64,000 nucleotides of DNA from Chaenocephalus aceratus (lineage: Eukaryota > Chordata > Actinopteri > Perciformes > Channichthyidae). Under the pieces are notes generated by a model, which had not been told where the DNA came from, did no database searches, and saw only the letters and a list, made by a program, of their open reading frames with translations. This document shows, in pieces, positions 23,198-40,481 of the stretch. Every line of letters begins with the position of its first letter. Position 1 is the first letter of the stretch. The translations under genes and the position numbers were made by a program. The DNA lies in NCBI GenBank assembly GCA_023974075.1, contig CM043785.1:25135859-25199858 (forward strand), in the 5' to 3' direction.

Positions 23198-26100
23198 TCA
23201 ATATGTCTGGTAGACATCGTGGAGGGGCAGCTGGAAGGCTGTGGCGGGGAAGGCCTGAGGCATTGCGTAGCCGGCGTATCCTCCGTACGCCGCGGCCGCC
23301 ACCGCGTTCTTCTGCAAGAGCGGCCAGAGCTGCCGAGTTAGCAGCGTAGTTTGCGATGGGGACGTATCCGGCTCCGTACAGGCCGGCCGTCGGGATGCGC
23401 TGCACGTTGTGGGCCATGGCGTAGACAGGAGTGATAGGGACGGCCCTGAGAAATGCAGAAAAGAGGAAAGGAGGACTATATTGAATAAGAGGATTACTAA
23501 ACCATTTAGTACATTCTTTATTAAATGAATGCATTCAATTGTGAGTTCTACATTTAAAAAGTCAGACATAAAGCTCCCAAAGTAAAAATACAGTACATAA
23601 TGTGTCATGTAATCTGTGGTGTTACGTAACTAATATTATTTTATTCCACGGCATTTTATTTGACGCTTAAAATATAACTTGCATTGTGGGTAATGTAGGT
23701 GCCAAATGTGATATATATTTGTTTCCGATGCAGCCAATTTGTTACTTTTTGATACTGGCTTTTGACTCCACCAACGGTACAGTGCAAAGTCTATGGAGTA
23801 CTCTTTTAAGCTTAATGAGTTATTGTGTGTAAAATCAGTTCTCTACACTTTCTGATGAAGTACCCATGCGGCCTGGTTTACTGCATCAAGTAACATGCCC
23901 TGAGCTGAAAGTGGAGATTTAACATCTTTATCCAATCATATTTACAAGTCAGTAACAGTGTCATTGTGCACACCTGGAAAGGAGGAGGGGGTAGATACCG
24001 CAGGGAGGATGCTGGCACCGCCATTAGCGCTGGTTGTGGTCAGCGTGTTGCATGGCCAGAGGGTTCATAAGGTGCTCAACCGCGTGCACCTTCCCATCCT
24101 CCATCAGCTTGGCTGTAGGAGCCGTGCTGAACATGGGGTACTGTCCCCCCAGAGTCTGCATTCCCACTGCAAAGAGAAACAATAATGAGAGCTTGGATAA
24201 CAGATGGGACCACTGCAGACAACATAGTAAAGCAAAATAGTTTTTTTTTTTCTTTACAATAAAATAAATAAAAGGTCAAACATGGACCAAAGCTCAGACA
24301 GACACAGGTAAACTTAGATTAGAAGGAAATGTACAAAAGGAGTGCCTGCTAAAGCACTGAAGGTTGAAGGAAACAATCAAGTCAAGAAGGGGAACAAATA
24401 AGTTACACAAGTTGGCGTTGGGGTGTGATTCGGATTATAATGGTGCTATGGATTAACCTCAGTGCTCCAACACATACCCACACACCAAACATACACACAC
24501 ACAGAGCGAACACATGTCAGTCATTGTTTCAGATGGACAAAGTATTTTTAATCTGACCACACAGTCTTGGACTAACACTAAACTCCAGATTAGATTTAGG
24601 TCAAATCTTTTTCAGAAAGAGCATCAAGAGCGTCCACTTTACTAGGGACCTCTGAACCCCAAATATATGCCATAAATGTTAACAAAAAGTTAAATATTTA
24701 AGTTATGTTACAAATATCTGGTAAGTATAGTTGCTTTTTTGTTTGGTAATAAGCTTGAAGATGAAATAATAATACCACTGTGTGAATTTTAACATTGCAC
24801 TTCTATCATTGAAGTTTCTACATTTTAATATTCTACTTTCAATTTTGAATGTAGTTGATCCTGTTTTAGCCTTATATGAGTTGGGTAGCCTCTCCTCATT
24901 GATACAAATATGCATTTCCTTCTGCTTACCTTCAGGAAAGAAAAAAAGAACCAGGAAACAAACCTTTAAAAAGAAGCCATCTAACAGAAAACCACTTGAC
25001 AGCAATTCATTTCCGCCTCATATAGACTGTAGACCACATATTTTAAAAAAACTAAACGATGCTGATGTTGATCATGTAGGCTTAATGTATAAGCAGTGCA
25101 GGACACTGGTATTATCCTTCAAATGAAATAGTAGATGTGATTGAAAAGTTGAGAAAGGTAATTTTTGTTTGTTCATTTGGATTCACATCTCAACTCCGTT
25201 CTTGAGTGTAAGTGTCATAGTGCCAACAAAGCCTGAAACAGCTGCTCCTACAGAGACATTTTCTTAACTTGTTGAGGTCAAATTGTGAATTAGACAAGCT
25301 AACACCTTTTTGGGATAAATGTTTGTTTTACATTCAAGACACGGTCCAGCCACTTTTCAGTAAAAAACTGGAGTTGAGTTGCATGTGTTAAAGTAGATGG
25401 GTTGTTCACCCACATACGTCGGCCATGTTCAGACAGATAACAGCACTGCATTAGAAAAACGTTCCCATTCAGTTCAATGCAACCACTGCATTGGGGGCGT
25501 CAAAAGCGCTTTAAGACAATAAATATTGTCTCATCCTGCACATAAATCAACTTTTGCCCCGACAAAATGCCATGAATTCTGCGTTGGCCAATCAAAAAAC
25601 AGGGGGCTTTGGGTTTTAGCCTCTGATAGCTTGATATTTCATGGTCCTCAACAGTACACCCCCCAACGACGTAGCGCCTTGTGTTATTCTAACACAGTGC
25701 TGCTTTTGGTCTGAACACCAGGTAAGAAAAATTTGAGAGGAAAAAAGGACAGAATGAGGAACAAATCATAGCAGTTACTTTCTGGTCATGCTGGAAAGGA
25801 CAGATATTTAGTGTCGTAGTTCTTAAGGGTAAAAAGAAAGGAAGTCCTTTTGCTCCTGACCATCCAGCAACAACCATGATCAAGTGATTTTCTAAGTGTT
25901 CCTCAAACCACACAGGAGAGAGAGACAGGAAATTACGAGCTGGAAGGTTTAATAAAGGCGTTTTAGATGGGCAAGGATGTATATATCTATCTCACTGACT
26001 TGTGCCAGGTTTCATGCCAATGGAGTTGACAGAGGCAGCAGCTCCAGACTGGGCATCAGCTCATAGGGCTTGTCGAGCTTGGCTTTGCCCTCATGGTAGC

Positions 26101-28437
26101 GGCTGTAGATGCCACGACCAGCAGAGTAACCTCCCAGGTATGACCCCCGTGGCCCAGGGGTACGGTTACCTGAAGCAGCACGACCACGACCTCGCACAGT
26201 ACCTGCTTAAAATACAATTAAAGTAATACGTTGACAGGGGTTGTGGTTTAGGACTTGGGCAGTAAGGGCAAGTTGTACTGAATTTTTGAAGCGCAAAAAT
26301 ATTTTATGATGGGTTCAGAACTTCTTTGAGAATTCCTCCCAAAATATAAAGACTGCTTCAGCAAGAAGAGCTCTTATTTAAGGTAAATATCTGCTCAAGA
26401 AGTGCAGTTGCTACCGGAAATGTAAACAATATCTGTTTGAGTTTAGGCTAACTCTGCGTTTTTTCCGCAGCAGTGATCTGACTCTTAAGTTCATGGCACT
26501 GTCAAATGTTTTGCCAATGTTTCTTAGCTTTATTGAAATCTCTGCAGTAACCCAGCATGAAATGGGAGTTGACAGCACAGCGGGAAAAGAATGGTGTTAG
26601 AAAACATATAGTTTGTCACATGGCAAGAAAGCTCATTGTTCATTGAAGGGATAAGTAGGAATAAGGATGAGAGAGATTACCATTGTTCTGTATCATTGGG
26701 GATCCTTTGGAGAGAAAACCAAAACACAATGATTGTTGAAAGTCGAATAGATTTTCCTGCTTGCCACCCAAATACCATTTGTAATCATTCATCAACGATA
26801 ATGGGATTAGCATCATTGGCCCATCACCTTATTTTGTCTTTGTCTTATTAACAACAAGTCACAAACCCTTATCAAGTTAAGATTTTAAAACTTTCATCAA
26901 ATAAATTCTAGTCATCAAAGATAAAATCACTATTATCTTAGTCATCATGATAATTTACAAATCATAGCTAATTTATAAAGGTGTGTTTGTCATTGATCCT
27001 ACAATAGCTCTTGGATGTCATCATGAGATCTTTAACAGTGCATTGGTCCACAGAGTTTCTGCCACCAACTTTAACATATAAAGATGGCTTTCAGAAAACT
27101 AAGTGGCTTTTGCAAATGATCACTACTGATACAAAAAGCAATTCATTCTAACCTTTGACAAAGTAGTCTCTGTTGGGTCCAATGAGGGTGTTGTATGGGT
27201 AACCGTAGTAGGCCAATGTGTAGGGATCACACTGGTAGACGTAGTTCTGTGGTGCCGGCTCTGGAGTGGCTGGAGCTCCCTTGGAGGCTTTCTGGCGAGA
27301 GTACTGCTCTTTATCAACAGGCTTGGCGAGAGTCACCTCGATGCAGGACCCCTCCACCTCTGTGCCATTGAGGTGGTCCATGGCCACGACAGCATCGTCT
27401 CTGGAGGTAAAGTGGACGAAGGCGTAGTCACGGATTTTCTTCACTCGTTCAACACATCCGGCATTGAACTGGTTGAACACCTGATTGACAGAGACAATGA
27501 GTGATTGGTTAATGTTTTTTATTAGTAGTATATTTCCTGTAATGTATGCTCTTTACCCAATACAACCCAGCATCGAGAAATCCCTAAACTGATGTCCCAC
27601 CTGTCTGATTGTCTCCTCGCTGGTTTCCATCATGAGATTCCTGACGTAAAGGATCTTCACTGTCTCCATTACGTCTTCGTCCACATCGATCTCCGGCTCT
27701 GCCCAGTCGACTGCAATCTGGTGGCCCCAGAGCTGAATACGCCCAGGCATCAACTTCCTGCGAGCCATGGCGGCTGCACGGTGTGACTCATACTCTACAA
27801 AAGCAAAGCCTCTGTTCTTCATCTTGTCTGCAGCGCTGGCATAAACTATCACGTCCAGCACCCCTTCTGTCACTTTGGAGACCTCCTCCAGGATCTCCTC
27901 ACGCTTTTTGGTCTTTGGGATGCCACCAATGAAAAGACGGCAGTTGTCCACGGAGGAGCAGACCCCCAGCAGCCGCCCCGGCCGCACTTCATAGTTGTTG
28001 AGCTCACGCACAGCACGCTTGGCCTCGTGTTTCTCTGTGTACATCACAAACGCGTACCCTCTGTTCTTCCCGTCAAAGTCCATCATCAGCCGCATCTCAT
28101 AGATACGCCCTACGGACTCAAACACAGGGACTAGCTCATCCTCATAAACGTCACGTGGGATCTTGCCCACAAAGATTTCACACCCCCGTGGTGGAGATGC
28201 AGCATTCCAACCAGGAGGAGGGCCATATTTACGCTGACCGTTTTCCTGGACCATAGTGTAGCCGGTGCGATCCATCAGGGTGACCAGTGCAGCCTCATTG
28301 GGAGCACCTGCAACTCCCTCAGGGACGTTGAGTTGTCCATGGAGAGGGTTGTGTGAGGCTCCGGCAGGCTGGGAGGGTTTGGGGGGGGCAGCGTTGTTGC
28401 TCATGGTTGACGAGGAAGCAGGATCTTCGGCTGTCAT
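23198..28437 (-). CDS. rbm47: RNA-binding protein RBM47 (three RRMs); last three exons carry frame breaks
   Basis: RBM47 belongs to the hnRNP R-like/A1CF family. It is nuclear, controls splicing and mRNA stability, and in mammals is a cofactor of APOBEC1 C-to-U editing. Five coding exons: 27601-28437 (279 codons), 27153-27480, 26000-26202, 23974-24166 and 23198-23445. RRM1 (about 86-164; [17 protein letters not shown]), RRM2 (about 166-248; [17 protein letters not shown]) and RRM3 (from 261; [15 protein letters not shown]) are intact. The C-terminal RG/Ala/Tyr-rich part ([20 protein letters not shown] ... [13 protein letters not shown] ... DVYQTY stop) is conserved but crosses five single-base shifts, near 26036-26047, 24031-24040, 23977-23990, 23437-23443 and 23306-23316. 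Corrected it is 601 residues (human about 593). The start ATG lies 31 bp inside an exon with acceptor at 28469-28470, so at least one 5' non-coding exon lies upstream. A1CF and RBM46 fit less well. Confidence 0.95.
24167..25999 (-). other. rbm47 intron between coding exons 3 and 4
   Basis: A 1.8-kb intron. I see no further exon, transposon end or RNA-like structure in it. Confidence 0.6.
26203..27152 (-). other. rbm47 intron between coding exons 2 and 3
   Basis: A 0.95-kb AT-rich intron joining in phase 1 (a split Gly codon). Nothing else is recognised. Confidence 0.6.
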
Positions 28438-28468
28438 TCTGACAAAACCATCCAATCAGATCTGGGGC

Positions 28469-30550
28469 CTGAAGAGGGCAAAGAGAAACAGGTTTATCAA
28501 TTACAGTCAATTGTATCAACCGCAACTTATATCCAAGACGTAAACACAAGAGGGAAGAATAAAAGAAAACCTGGTAGTGTTCAGAATTAACCTTTTACAA
28601 CATGACTGTACCAACAACAATTGAGCTGCTTTTTGAATCTAAAAGGTATCAGTATGCAGACGCAATCACACGCAAGATTAACTAGCTTACAAAACGAACC
28701 AAAGGCAAATAATGCGATTGGACAGAATGAGGAAAATACAGCATCTATAAAACCACGGGGGCACCTTCCCCTATCAGTGGTTTTACAACCTTGTTTTGTT
28801 GAGTTTCTCAGGTCCCTTACTGATCACTGACCCCTATCAGAGAGAATGAAGGGCTGTAAACCCTGAAACCTCCAGCTCAAGGTTCACTGAGTATGACTGG
28901 GTCACATGCTCATTGTGTGTGTATATGTGTGTGTGTTTATATATGTGTGTGTCAGCAGTGAGTTGGACATGTTGGAGTTGAGCTAGATGAGGAATCCAGA
29001 GTAAAATATGACCCCACTTCATGCTGTGACAAAAGCTGTGCACATTAATCTATCGTGCACATGAACCTGACGCACACTCACCACAAGAGGGTGTTGGACT
29101 TTCAACTTCTTTATCATGAGTGTTATAGAGTGTGTGGGTGCAGCTTGTTTTGTGTGTGTGTGTGTGTTTCGGTGTGTGTGCCGCTTCATTAAGGGTTATA
29201 ATAGGAACAGGGAACAATCAGAAATCGCCTTCCAGAGAATAAACCTCTTGCTCTCTTATTTTCCCACATTGCCAGCATTCAGAACGGAACAATCCGCAGC
29301 ATTTTAAATCTGAGGCAGCCAATCACAGCACACTACAAAGCAAACTAGTTTTGTCAGATTAAAGGTCATGTTAGTAGAAAGACTAAATAAAAAAGCACCT
29401 ATTTCTAGTAAGACAGGCAGTGTGTGGGCGTGTTGGTGCGTCACAAGATTGCCTGGACTTCGATGGAAATAGGTGAGGCAGCCAACAAAGGTAACGCTAC
29501 TAAGCCTAGCAACCATGGTAACGCACTCACTCATTTGAGTTGACCCAATATCCCACTCTCCCACACAGACACACACAGATGGACAGACACACACCTGTAC
29601 ACATGTTAGTTGCCCCAAAGCTGGAGGGCTTAGAATGACCTGCACCTCGTCCACAGTGGAACAAAAATGATGCCAATGTCAGCTTGATGGAATAAAAGGA
29701 CTTAAAAATATTTTAAAAATGTGTTGTTGACATAATGTAAACATTTAAATGTCATGTTCCTGGTTGAAGCACACTTCTTATTCATGCATTTATTGACAAA
29801 AGGTCAAAACATGGGCAAAGTTGAAAAAAACTGCAAAGACCAAGAGAGCGGAAAGCCAGGAGGTTGTTTCCTCCTTCTATCAATAGCAGTAGTTTCTCAC
29901 TGCATGTTGACATAGGTCGGGATGACATTAGAGCATATAACACATTAATTTTGCCAGCGCTTTTGAGATCTAGTTTTTAATAACATGCCCTGAGGATACA
30001 GTGTTCACCACTCAAGATTATCCAAATGGCCAACGGATTTGTATTCCTTATGTCAGTGTTGTTTCCCCTGTGCTTCCACAGCTCAACATGCCCTCCCTCT
30101 GTTCCTTCTATCGTGTGAAGTGCTAACATGACTCCATCTCTTATCAGCCTTATCTCGCCAGACTGATGACAAAGGGAGGACAATATGAGCTTTGGGAGTT
30201 CTGCTCTGTGATAAAAGAAAATAAGCAAAGCAGGTCAACACTGTGTAACAAAGTTAGTTTAGCAATCTTTAAAAATAAACCATTATGCGTGTGTGTGCAT
30301 AATGCAGAGTACATTTGTAATATATGTAATGTAAATATAATATATGTATTGTTAAGCCTTGGTGTTGGGGTTCCCTACTTCCTGCTTTTGACCACTTGGA
30401 GATATTCCCAACTTCCTCAGTGCACTGTTGTGCTGAGGTTTTCCTTTTCGAGGAGAAACTCAGGAAATCACAACCCCAAGCGAAGCAAAACTGAGAGGGT
30501 CTGTTATAACCTCTCTTCCCTTGCATAATATAAAGAAATGAGAATAGTCA
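28469..30550. other. Start of the rbm47 5' intron
   Basis: A good minus-strand acceptor (pyrimidine tract then TTCAG at 28469-28473) shows that rbm47 transcription begins further right. No first exon could be placed. Short CA/GT tracts occur around 28911-29165. No coding signal is seen. Confidence 0.5.
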
Positions 30551-30726
<176 letters not shown>

Positions 30727-31940
30727 GAGAGCAAGCAAAAAAACTGAGGCAGCAACCTGTAGATGATTAACTGTGACAAACACAAATCACAGCCTTTACT
30801 CAGAGACAGCCTAAAGACTTCAAGTTGACGTCTCAGTTATTATTAAACTAGATTGTTAGAAAGAAAATGGTAACTAATGTGTGTTTCCTCTATCCTAATC
30901 AAACCGCTTTTTTTCAGCACAGCAGAAACAGCTAGTAGCTAGGGGAAAGCATAACCTGCACAGACAATCAGATCGCGAAACGCATTCACCTGGTCGAAGG
31001 TTATAAAGTCGGAGATGCACAGGGGGGTAGAGAGCGAAGATTTGATTGGGTAACAGCGCCATCCTGCCGGGTTAAAGTGTTCCAGTTATTGCTGAGGAGA
31101 TTGTCCATTACATTGTGTTTATGATTGATAGAAGCACCTGATTCTCTATGTATTAACAGCGGGTTATTGGAGACTGAATTGCTTTATGAGCAGGCAAAAA
31201 GGCTTTTACTGGCTTCCTCAGGATTATACGGTCAGCCCAGATTGACTACTGCTGGCAAATTCCATCTTTCTTCTTTGCATTATTAAAGTTCCTCACAAGT
31301 AGAAAAAGGAAGAAGACCTGACATTAAATCAGCACTGCTATCATGTTTTCATCTTATTCAGAAGTTTGAAAACCAACAATTCTGTCTTTCACTCTCAATG
31401 TAAGGCAGATTATGCAGCATGTCTTTAGTTTGATGTTATATTCTAAGTGACACTGATCCAGAAAAAAACAGGCCACTAGGATGCCGCCATTTTAGCTGTG
31501 TGCGCACGCACATGGGCAAGACTACCCAGAAGCCCCTGACAACATGGTCACAAGGCAACAGGATGGGATCAATGAAACATCAACAATTACAAATGCAAAA
31601 TCTACTGTTTTAACACATCACACACATGCAAACACTTTTCAAGCCTCCCTTCAAATTTCAGAAAAAATGTATGAACATAACTGTTAAATAATAATCTTTA
31701 AAGAGTCTCATTGGAGAGTAAAGAATCCCTAAAAAACAATAACAGTCACAGAGAGAGAAGGAAGTGAGAGTGAAACAGAGCAGAGGAGGATCTCACAGCA
31801 GAGGGATGTTGGTGGAGGAGAAGAGGAAGGAGAAGGAGGATATAGCTACCCTGTTGCTTCACAGCGCTGCTCTGGGAGTGTTAGTCCACCTCCATGAGAG
31901 GCAGGTACAGCAGGGCACTGAGCACAGGGGCCAGCCTCCT

Positions 31941-32184
<244 letters not shown>

Positions 32185-32720
32185 CAGAGCCCTGCCATAC
32201 TTCTCAGGAAGTTTAGGGGAAACATTTTTAAGTGTTGAATACACAAACACAGACACATAAATCACAAGTGGAAAGTAATTAGGTAGTCACATAAATGTTT
32301 CAATTGTGATTCCCAAACCTTTTGCCTTGTGACCACTGCATTCAAATGATTTCACATTATCTCAGTCACAGGAGGCATTTTCTTTTCTATATTTACTCTT
32401 GATACTTTTCTGAAAACTTCTTTGACCCCTGATAAATACACAAAGTAGCTGTTGCACAAAGCTGCAAATCTTCACTCTGTAACTAATGAAGACACAGTGG
32501 GTGATGGGAGTGGGAGGAGAGGAGGCTAATGGGAAAAGTAGTTTTCAATGGTTTTCAGGGTTTTCTGCTTAGAGTTGCAGAAATTGCCCAAAACTTTCAG
32601 GAAACGGTCAGCCGGGGTTTCAATACTTCCTCATGGTGTTGTCTTACTCTGAGCGGCATTTGGAAATTCTGACTGGGAGTAACCACTAGAGTGATTAATG
32701 TCATGTCAGCACAAGACTAC

Positions 32721-32822
<102 letters not shown>

Positions 32823-33993
32823 TCGGGCATGCACATGTTTTTTTGTACATAACAACGGTGAACATGCTCCTAGCACAGCTTAACTTAACCAAACAACTCA
32901 CACCTTCCTGGGCAGTCAAGAGAGCAGATAGAGAAACGGCAGAGAGAAAACGTCACTCGCTCAGTTTCTGTCTAAAAAAACTCCCCACAGTGTTATGGAG
33001 AAAAAAAGCAAGAAAAGAGGGAGTGAGGGACAGAGAGAGCAAATGGGGTAAGAGGGAGAGAGATGAAAGTCATAGTGTGTGGTCAACAGTGCGCTGAGTT
33101 TCAGCTGCTATTGAAACCAGCCCCACTCCTTAACGACTGAGCAAACAGGCAAAAGAAAGTCTATTTAGCATAAAGACCAGAGAACGATGGAGAGACACAA
33201 AAGAAGAGATTAGAGCACAAATGATCGACACCTTTAATCAAGTGCCAATTATAAAAGTGTCCACTACGAAGATATTAGAAGGAGTGAAATACATCACAGC
33301 TCACAAGTCACATTTCATTTAAATAAGGTGCCAGAGTCCAATAAATCCATACAAAATATAAAAAAGACAAACAATATGCCAGTGGACGATTCCCTGTCCT
33401 AACTCTGTCATTTTGGGCAAAGTGACCCAGGGAAAAATAAGTTGAGTACCCCTGCTCAAAGCCGAGTGGGTCAATCTAAATAAAAGATTAACTGTCGTTC
33501 ATTAGTGCGAGCCAATCAGGACGCAGACGCGCCTCAGAGGCTTCAGGTGTTCTGGTGACCGCACAGACCATCAGGTCAGCGGTTAACCGTTGAACCTCAC
33601 AGGTAAATATGACAAATTCAGGAAAAACATTTACAGACTCTTGTCTCTTAATCATTGTTCGTGTTCACTAAATCATTAGTTGGAAACAAAAACACGCCAC
33701 ATACAACAACTGCTGCAGGAACAATCCAGTGAATTCTATTTTCTACGGGATTATTTTTAGCTGTGGCTTAATACACATTTTCAGTGCAACAGTATTTTTG
33801 ATTTTATGAGAATAAGCAAATATAGAACATTGCCAGCTCTGTGCATGGCAAAGTTACAAAAATAGTGAACATTATGCATAAAAACGTACATTATCAGGAT
33901 GGCGTTTTGTTCATGATGGGAGAATGGAAACCAAACTTTACAGACTTCTATATTTATTTATTGTACGTTGCTGGTTACCGTTGATAAGCTGGT

Positions 33994-36230
<2,237 letters not shown>

Positions 36231-36315
<85 letters not shown>

Positions 36316-36680
36316 CATAAGGGGATGCTGGCAAGCTTTAAGCCAAGAGGAGAGTTGCTGATATGTGACACACTTAAAACATTTTATTTTATTTTAGCAT
36401 CCTTCACCCACTCACTTACCTAGCAGGCTTTCAAATGAGCTCACCTTTATACACACTTTTATAATCAAACAACGTCCCACCCTGTCTACAAACACAGTCA
36501 AGAGAGCGTGTATCAGACTCCTACAATGGCCTAAACTGAAGAAATATTTGTCAATAAACTCTCTTTGCTTTAATTGTAAATAAGAGGACAAGTAAAACTG
36601 AATCATTAGAACAGTGAATTGTATCCCTTTTCACTGCATTTATAGCATTCAATGCCATATAAATCACACAAACACCCAAT

Positions 36681-36739
<59 letters not shown>

Positions 36740-36848
36740 CATAAGGGTAAAGTCCACATGTTATATGACAGAGAACCTGGAAATCTATGGTCTATATTAA
36801 TACCAGCCTCTCCATGTAGTCACTGGAACAATTTGTATCCCCCTCCCT

Positions 36849-36921
<73 letters not shown>
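36231..36921. repeat. Cluster of three dinucleotide arrays
   Basis: (GT)n at 36231-36314, (CA)n at 36683-36738 and (CA)n at 36850-36921, with unique sequence between. The first faces the other two. Confidence 0.95.
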
Positions 36922-36922
<1 letters not shown>

Positions 36923-39900
36923 CAGTGCCATGCCACTCCACTGGTTCCACTGGTTTCATTGTCAGGACCTCTTGGTGTCCTTTCACCCACTGATTGGTTT
37001 AAGTGCCTTTGTTTCTGTTTATAATTATTTTGGCTCTGACCAATCAACGAAACTGGGAAGTGCAGCAACTCTAGCCAAATGAAACAACTGGCAGATTTCC
37101 TCCGAAAGTAGAGGGTAAAATAAGCATCAAGACAAACTCTATTAAATGTGTCCTTCAGAAGACAGTAAGGTTTGGTAACAGAGAGGATTATAACGACAAA
37201 CTAAAGTATTTCCAAACAATTTTACTATCCGACAATCTTCTTTTAATCTAAAAAGTAGCAATAAAGTGTCGCACACTCTGGCTCAGTAGGCGTTCTCCTC
37301 TAAATTGCAGAATTACATTCATCAAGATCATAAGTTTCATTTTGAAGCATTTAAATGGCAGGTTGACGCAAAAACAAAAAGTGATACTTTAAAATATACA
37401 TTTTTTGTTTCCAGAGACATTAAAACAGAAACACGAGTTGTTATTAACACATTACCTGTATCCCAAACTGAGGGTCGTAGATATCGACGAGCAGGCGGTG
37501 AAGATGCAGATGATGGCGGTAAGGTTTGATTTTGAACAATCACGCTTAAACAAAAATTGACTTTGTGACGTTGACAGGATGCAGCAGTTAGACTGTCTCC
37601 TTGCCTGCCTGCGTCTCAGTGTTTGAGTGTGGAGGTAAGCAAAGGTGGTTTAGTGTTTACTCGTTCTCAATGACAAGAAGAGAGAGAGAGAGGTGGGGCC
37701 ACTAAGTACAGGTAACCCCCCCCACCACCACCACCTTTTTCTCCCTTCAATCTCTCTCTCTCTCTCTTAGCTGATAAGGAATAAGACAGAAAGGGAGGGT
37801 GAGGTATAAAAGGGCAGAGGGTGTGACAAATGATTGACAACAACCAAGAAAAAGTCATGGGCTAGTGTGCAGATGTATTTACAGAAATAAAAAGGATCAA
37901 GCAGTGAAAGAAATAATAATAAGTTAGTTAGAATAAAATAAAAGCTGAAGAATAAGGATGTAGTAAACATTTCTGAAACAAGACTTTGCAACTCGCAGAA
38001 TAAATGTGGATAGGTCATCCATCATGAAGCAGCCAGCCATGACCAGCTGAGTTGGAAAAATATATATGTAGATCTGTATTAAACAGCAAAAACCAATATC
38101 TAAAATAAAATCTGATTTGAGCTCAGCCCTGGTCAAATGTTATTATGTATTTATTGTTATTTAACATCTTGACATACTGGCCTTTACTCATTAACATAAT
38201 GTATAAACACAATGTCACCAGAGCCAGTTTGATTCATCTTCTAGGAATCATGAATGTCTAACAGCTACCCATTCAATAGTTGTTGAATTATCTCTGTGGT
38301 GGATCAAAACCAACATTGCTTTTCTACGAGTGTGTGGGAAAGAAACACTTACAGATCACACCAAGTACAGCTAACCATAAAAAACGTTCCTAGAATCTGT
38401 CACTTCAGTCGTCAGTATTCACCAACCTGAGATCATACAGTATAACCCAGGGAGCAACCGTGTGGTTTCATCAAACTAAAAATATTAACTTTTTGTATAT
38501 CTTTAGGCACATTTTGTAAAGAAAATAATGTGTAGGTCAATATAGACTCAAAATCATTCAAAAAGCACAGAGAAAGCTCCTGTCAATGTTTGCCTGACGC
38601 CTTTTAGAATAAACAGCAGTGGCGGCTGGTGGAATTGTTTCTCGGTCGGGCTGTGCCACATGCAAGCAATTTCAGCAAACATCCCAGTATGACTTAATGC
38701 AACAAAAGAGAGAAACATTGTTTTCAGTGTTAATTTACCAGTCTTACATTTGAATGCCTCCATAAACAATTTAAGTATTTGAGACTGAGGACTATGTACA
38801 AAAACGTAAAAACAATGGCATTTGCAATATTTGCATACATATATGTATATGATGTATATATACATATATATTACAGAACAACGGTATAATCAACAGTAAT
38901 ACAAAAAGCTGAAGATGTATGTAAATCAATGTGGTGTACGTCTTTGGCGTGCTTTTAAAAATGGTGGCAGTCTCCAGGTGCTCCTCCAGCACAGTGTGCA
39001 GGAAACAAAGTCCACCAATCCCCTGAAAATGCCAGGGTTGACTGAAGAGTCAGTCCCGGCATGCCCACGCAAAGCCAACTCAAAAGCCCACAAAACTTCA
39101 TTATTTTGGATAAAGAATGCCTGTTTTTATCCCCCTCCTCATTGTGTGGCTGGATGGCTAAACATATATTTGTTTAGGCCATAAAATGCAGGTCCTTACT
39201 CATTTTAGGACAACCCATGACCTTTTACTAAACCATCAAAGTTATTAAACATTATATTAAACATAAACAATTATTTTTGCTTCATTTAAAAAAAAAAAAA
39301 AAGATTTAACAGTTAGTTGTTTGGGAGAGTAATTTTGATGAAGCCATGATTGTAGTGGGACCAGGCATCTTAATCATTAATCATGATGATTTATGTTTAG
39401 TTAACAAACGCTAATAAACCTTTATTTTCTCGTGCAGTTATAGCATGTGTTTATGAACAGATAAACACAGTGGAGATAAAGAGAATACAATCCAGATCAA
39501 ACCTGTCACATTCCACTCATATATGCCAGAAACACAGAGAAGGAGAGTACGTTGACAATGTGTGGAAGTGTATTTAACCTTAAACAACCCTTTTGGGGGG
39601 AAAGAGGTCTATAGCTCTTATCAGACGGGGTGCCGTTCTACGCCACCACAAGTGTGTGTGTGTTTGAGTGTGTGCTGTTGCCATTGTACAGGTGAAACAT
39701 TAACCAATGACTCTGTTAATGAAGGACATGCAATCACCGATTCTCACACACACACACACACAGTATATGTAGATAGCCAGTTCAAAGTTTACAGATGGAG
39801 AAATGTATTCTCTCCGCCAACAGAGTGGTTGGAGTGAAGGCCATATGCAGCCATAAACCTACTTTAGAGGTGGAGGAGAGGGTGATTCAAAGACCAAGAT

Positions 39901-40481
39901 GACTTGATTGCCAGCACACTGTATCACACAAACACACTCTCTCAGGTACAAACACAATACTATATAGTCAAGGAAAAGGCAACTTTAAAAGGAAAAACAT
40001 AAGAAAAATTGAGGAATTATGTATACAAATGTAAATATAAACTGCTAATACATGCCAGAGATAGACACCCTACTTAGACAGCTGCATGTGTTTACGTGGT
40101 GAAGGAAGACACAAATAAAGAGAAAAGTTCTTACAGGTAGTAGAAGTTGAAAAACACAATCCACCACTATGATAGAAAGGACAATATGTATGTTATAAAC
40201 TCACGAGTCATGCACCGAGGATAGCCATCAGTCCGAGACAGACAGAAAGGCATGGGGGAACTGGCCTGACTGGTCTGATATGAACCCACACACAACGAAG
40301 CAAGCTGCACACAAACAGATTTAAACGGTCACTGACTCAGATGGGGGGCGTTCAAGTCTGAGGAAGAGTTTGCCGAGTTCGTGTTGCCTTGTTGTCACCA
40401 ACCAAACTCAGAGTAACGTACACACAGATACACAATTACCAGATATCAGTATTGTTATAACGCAGCTATGCATGTTTGTGG
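36922..40481. other. Non-coding interval
   Basis: No exon is recognised. It includes short CT/GA tracts at 37679-37770. A hAT-like start, CAGTGGCGGCTGGTGG, occurs at about 38618, but no matching end was found. Confidence 0.45.

Noticed and set aside
23198..26202. Programmed frameshifting in rbm47
   Set aside because: No slippery heptamer with a downstream structure is visible, and five separate events in one mRNA would be needed.
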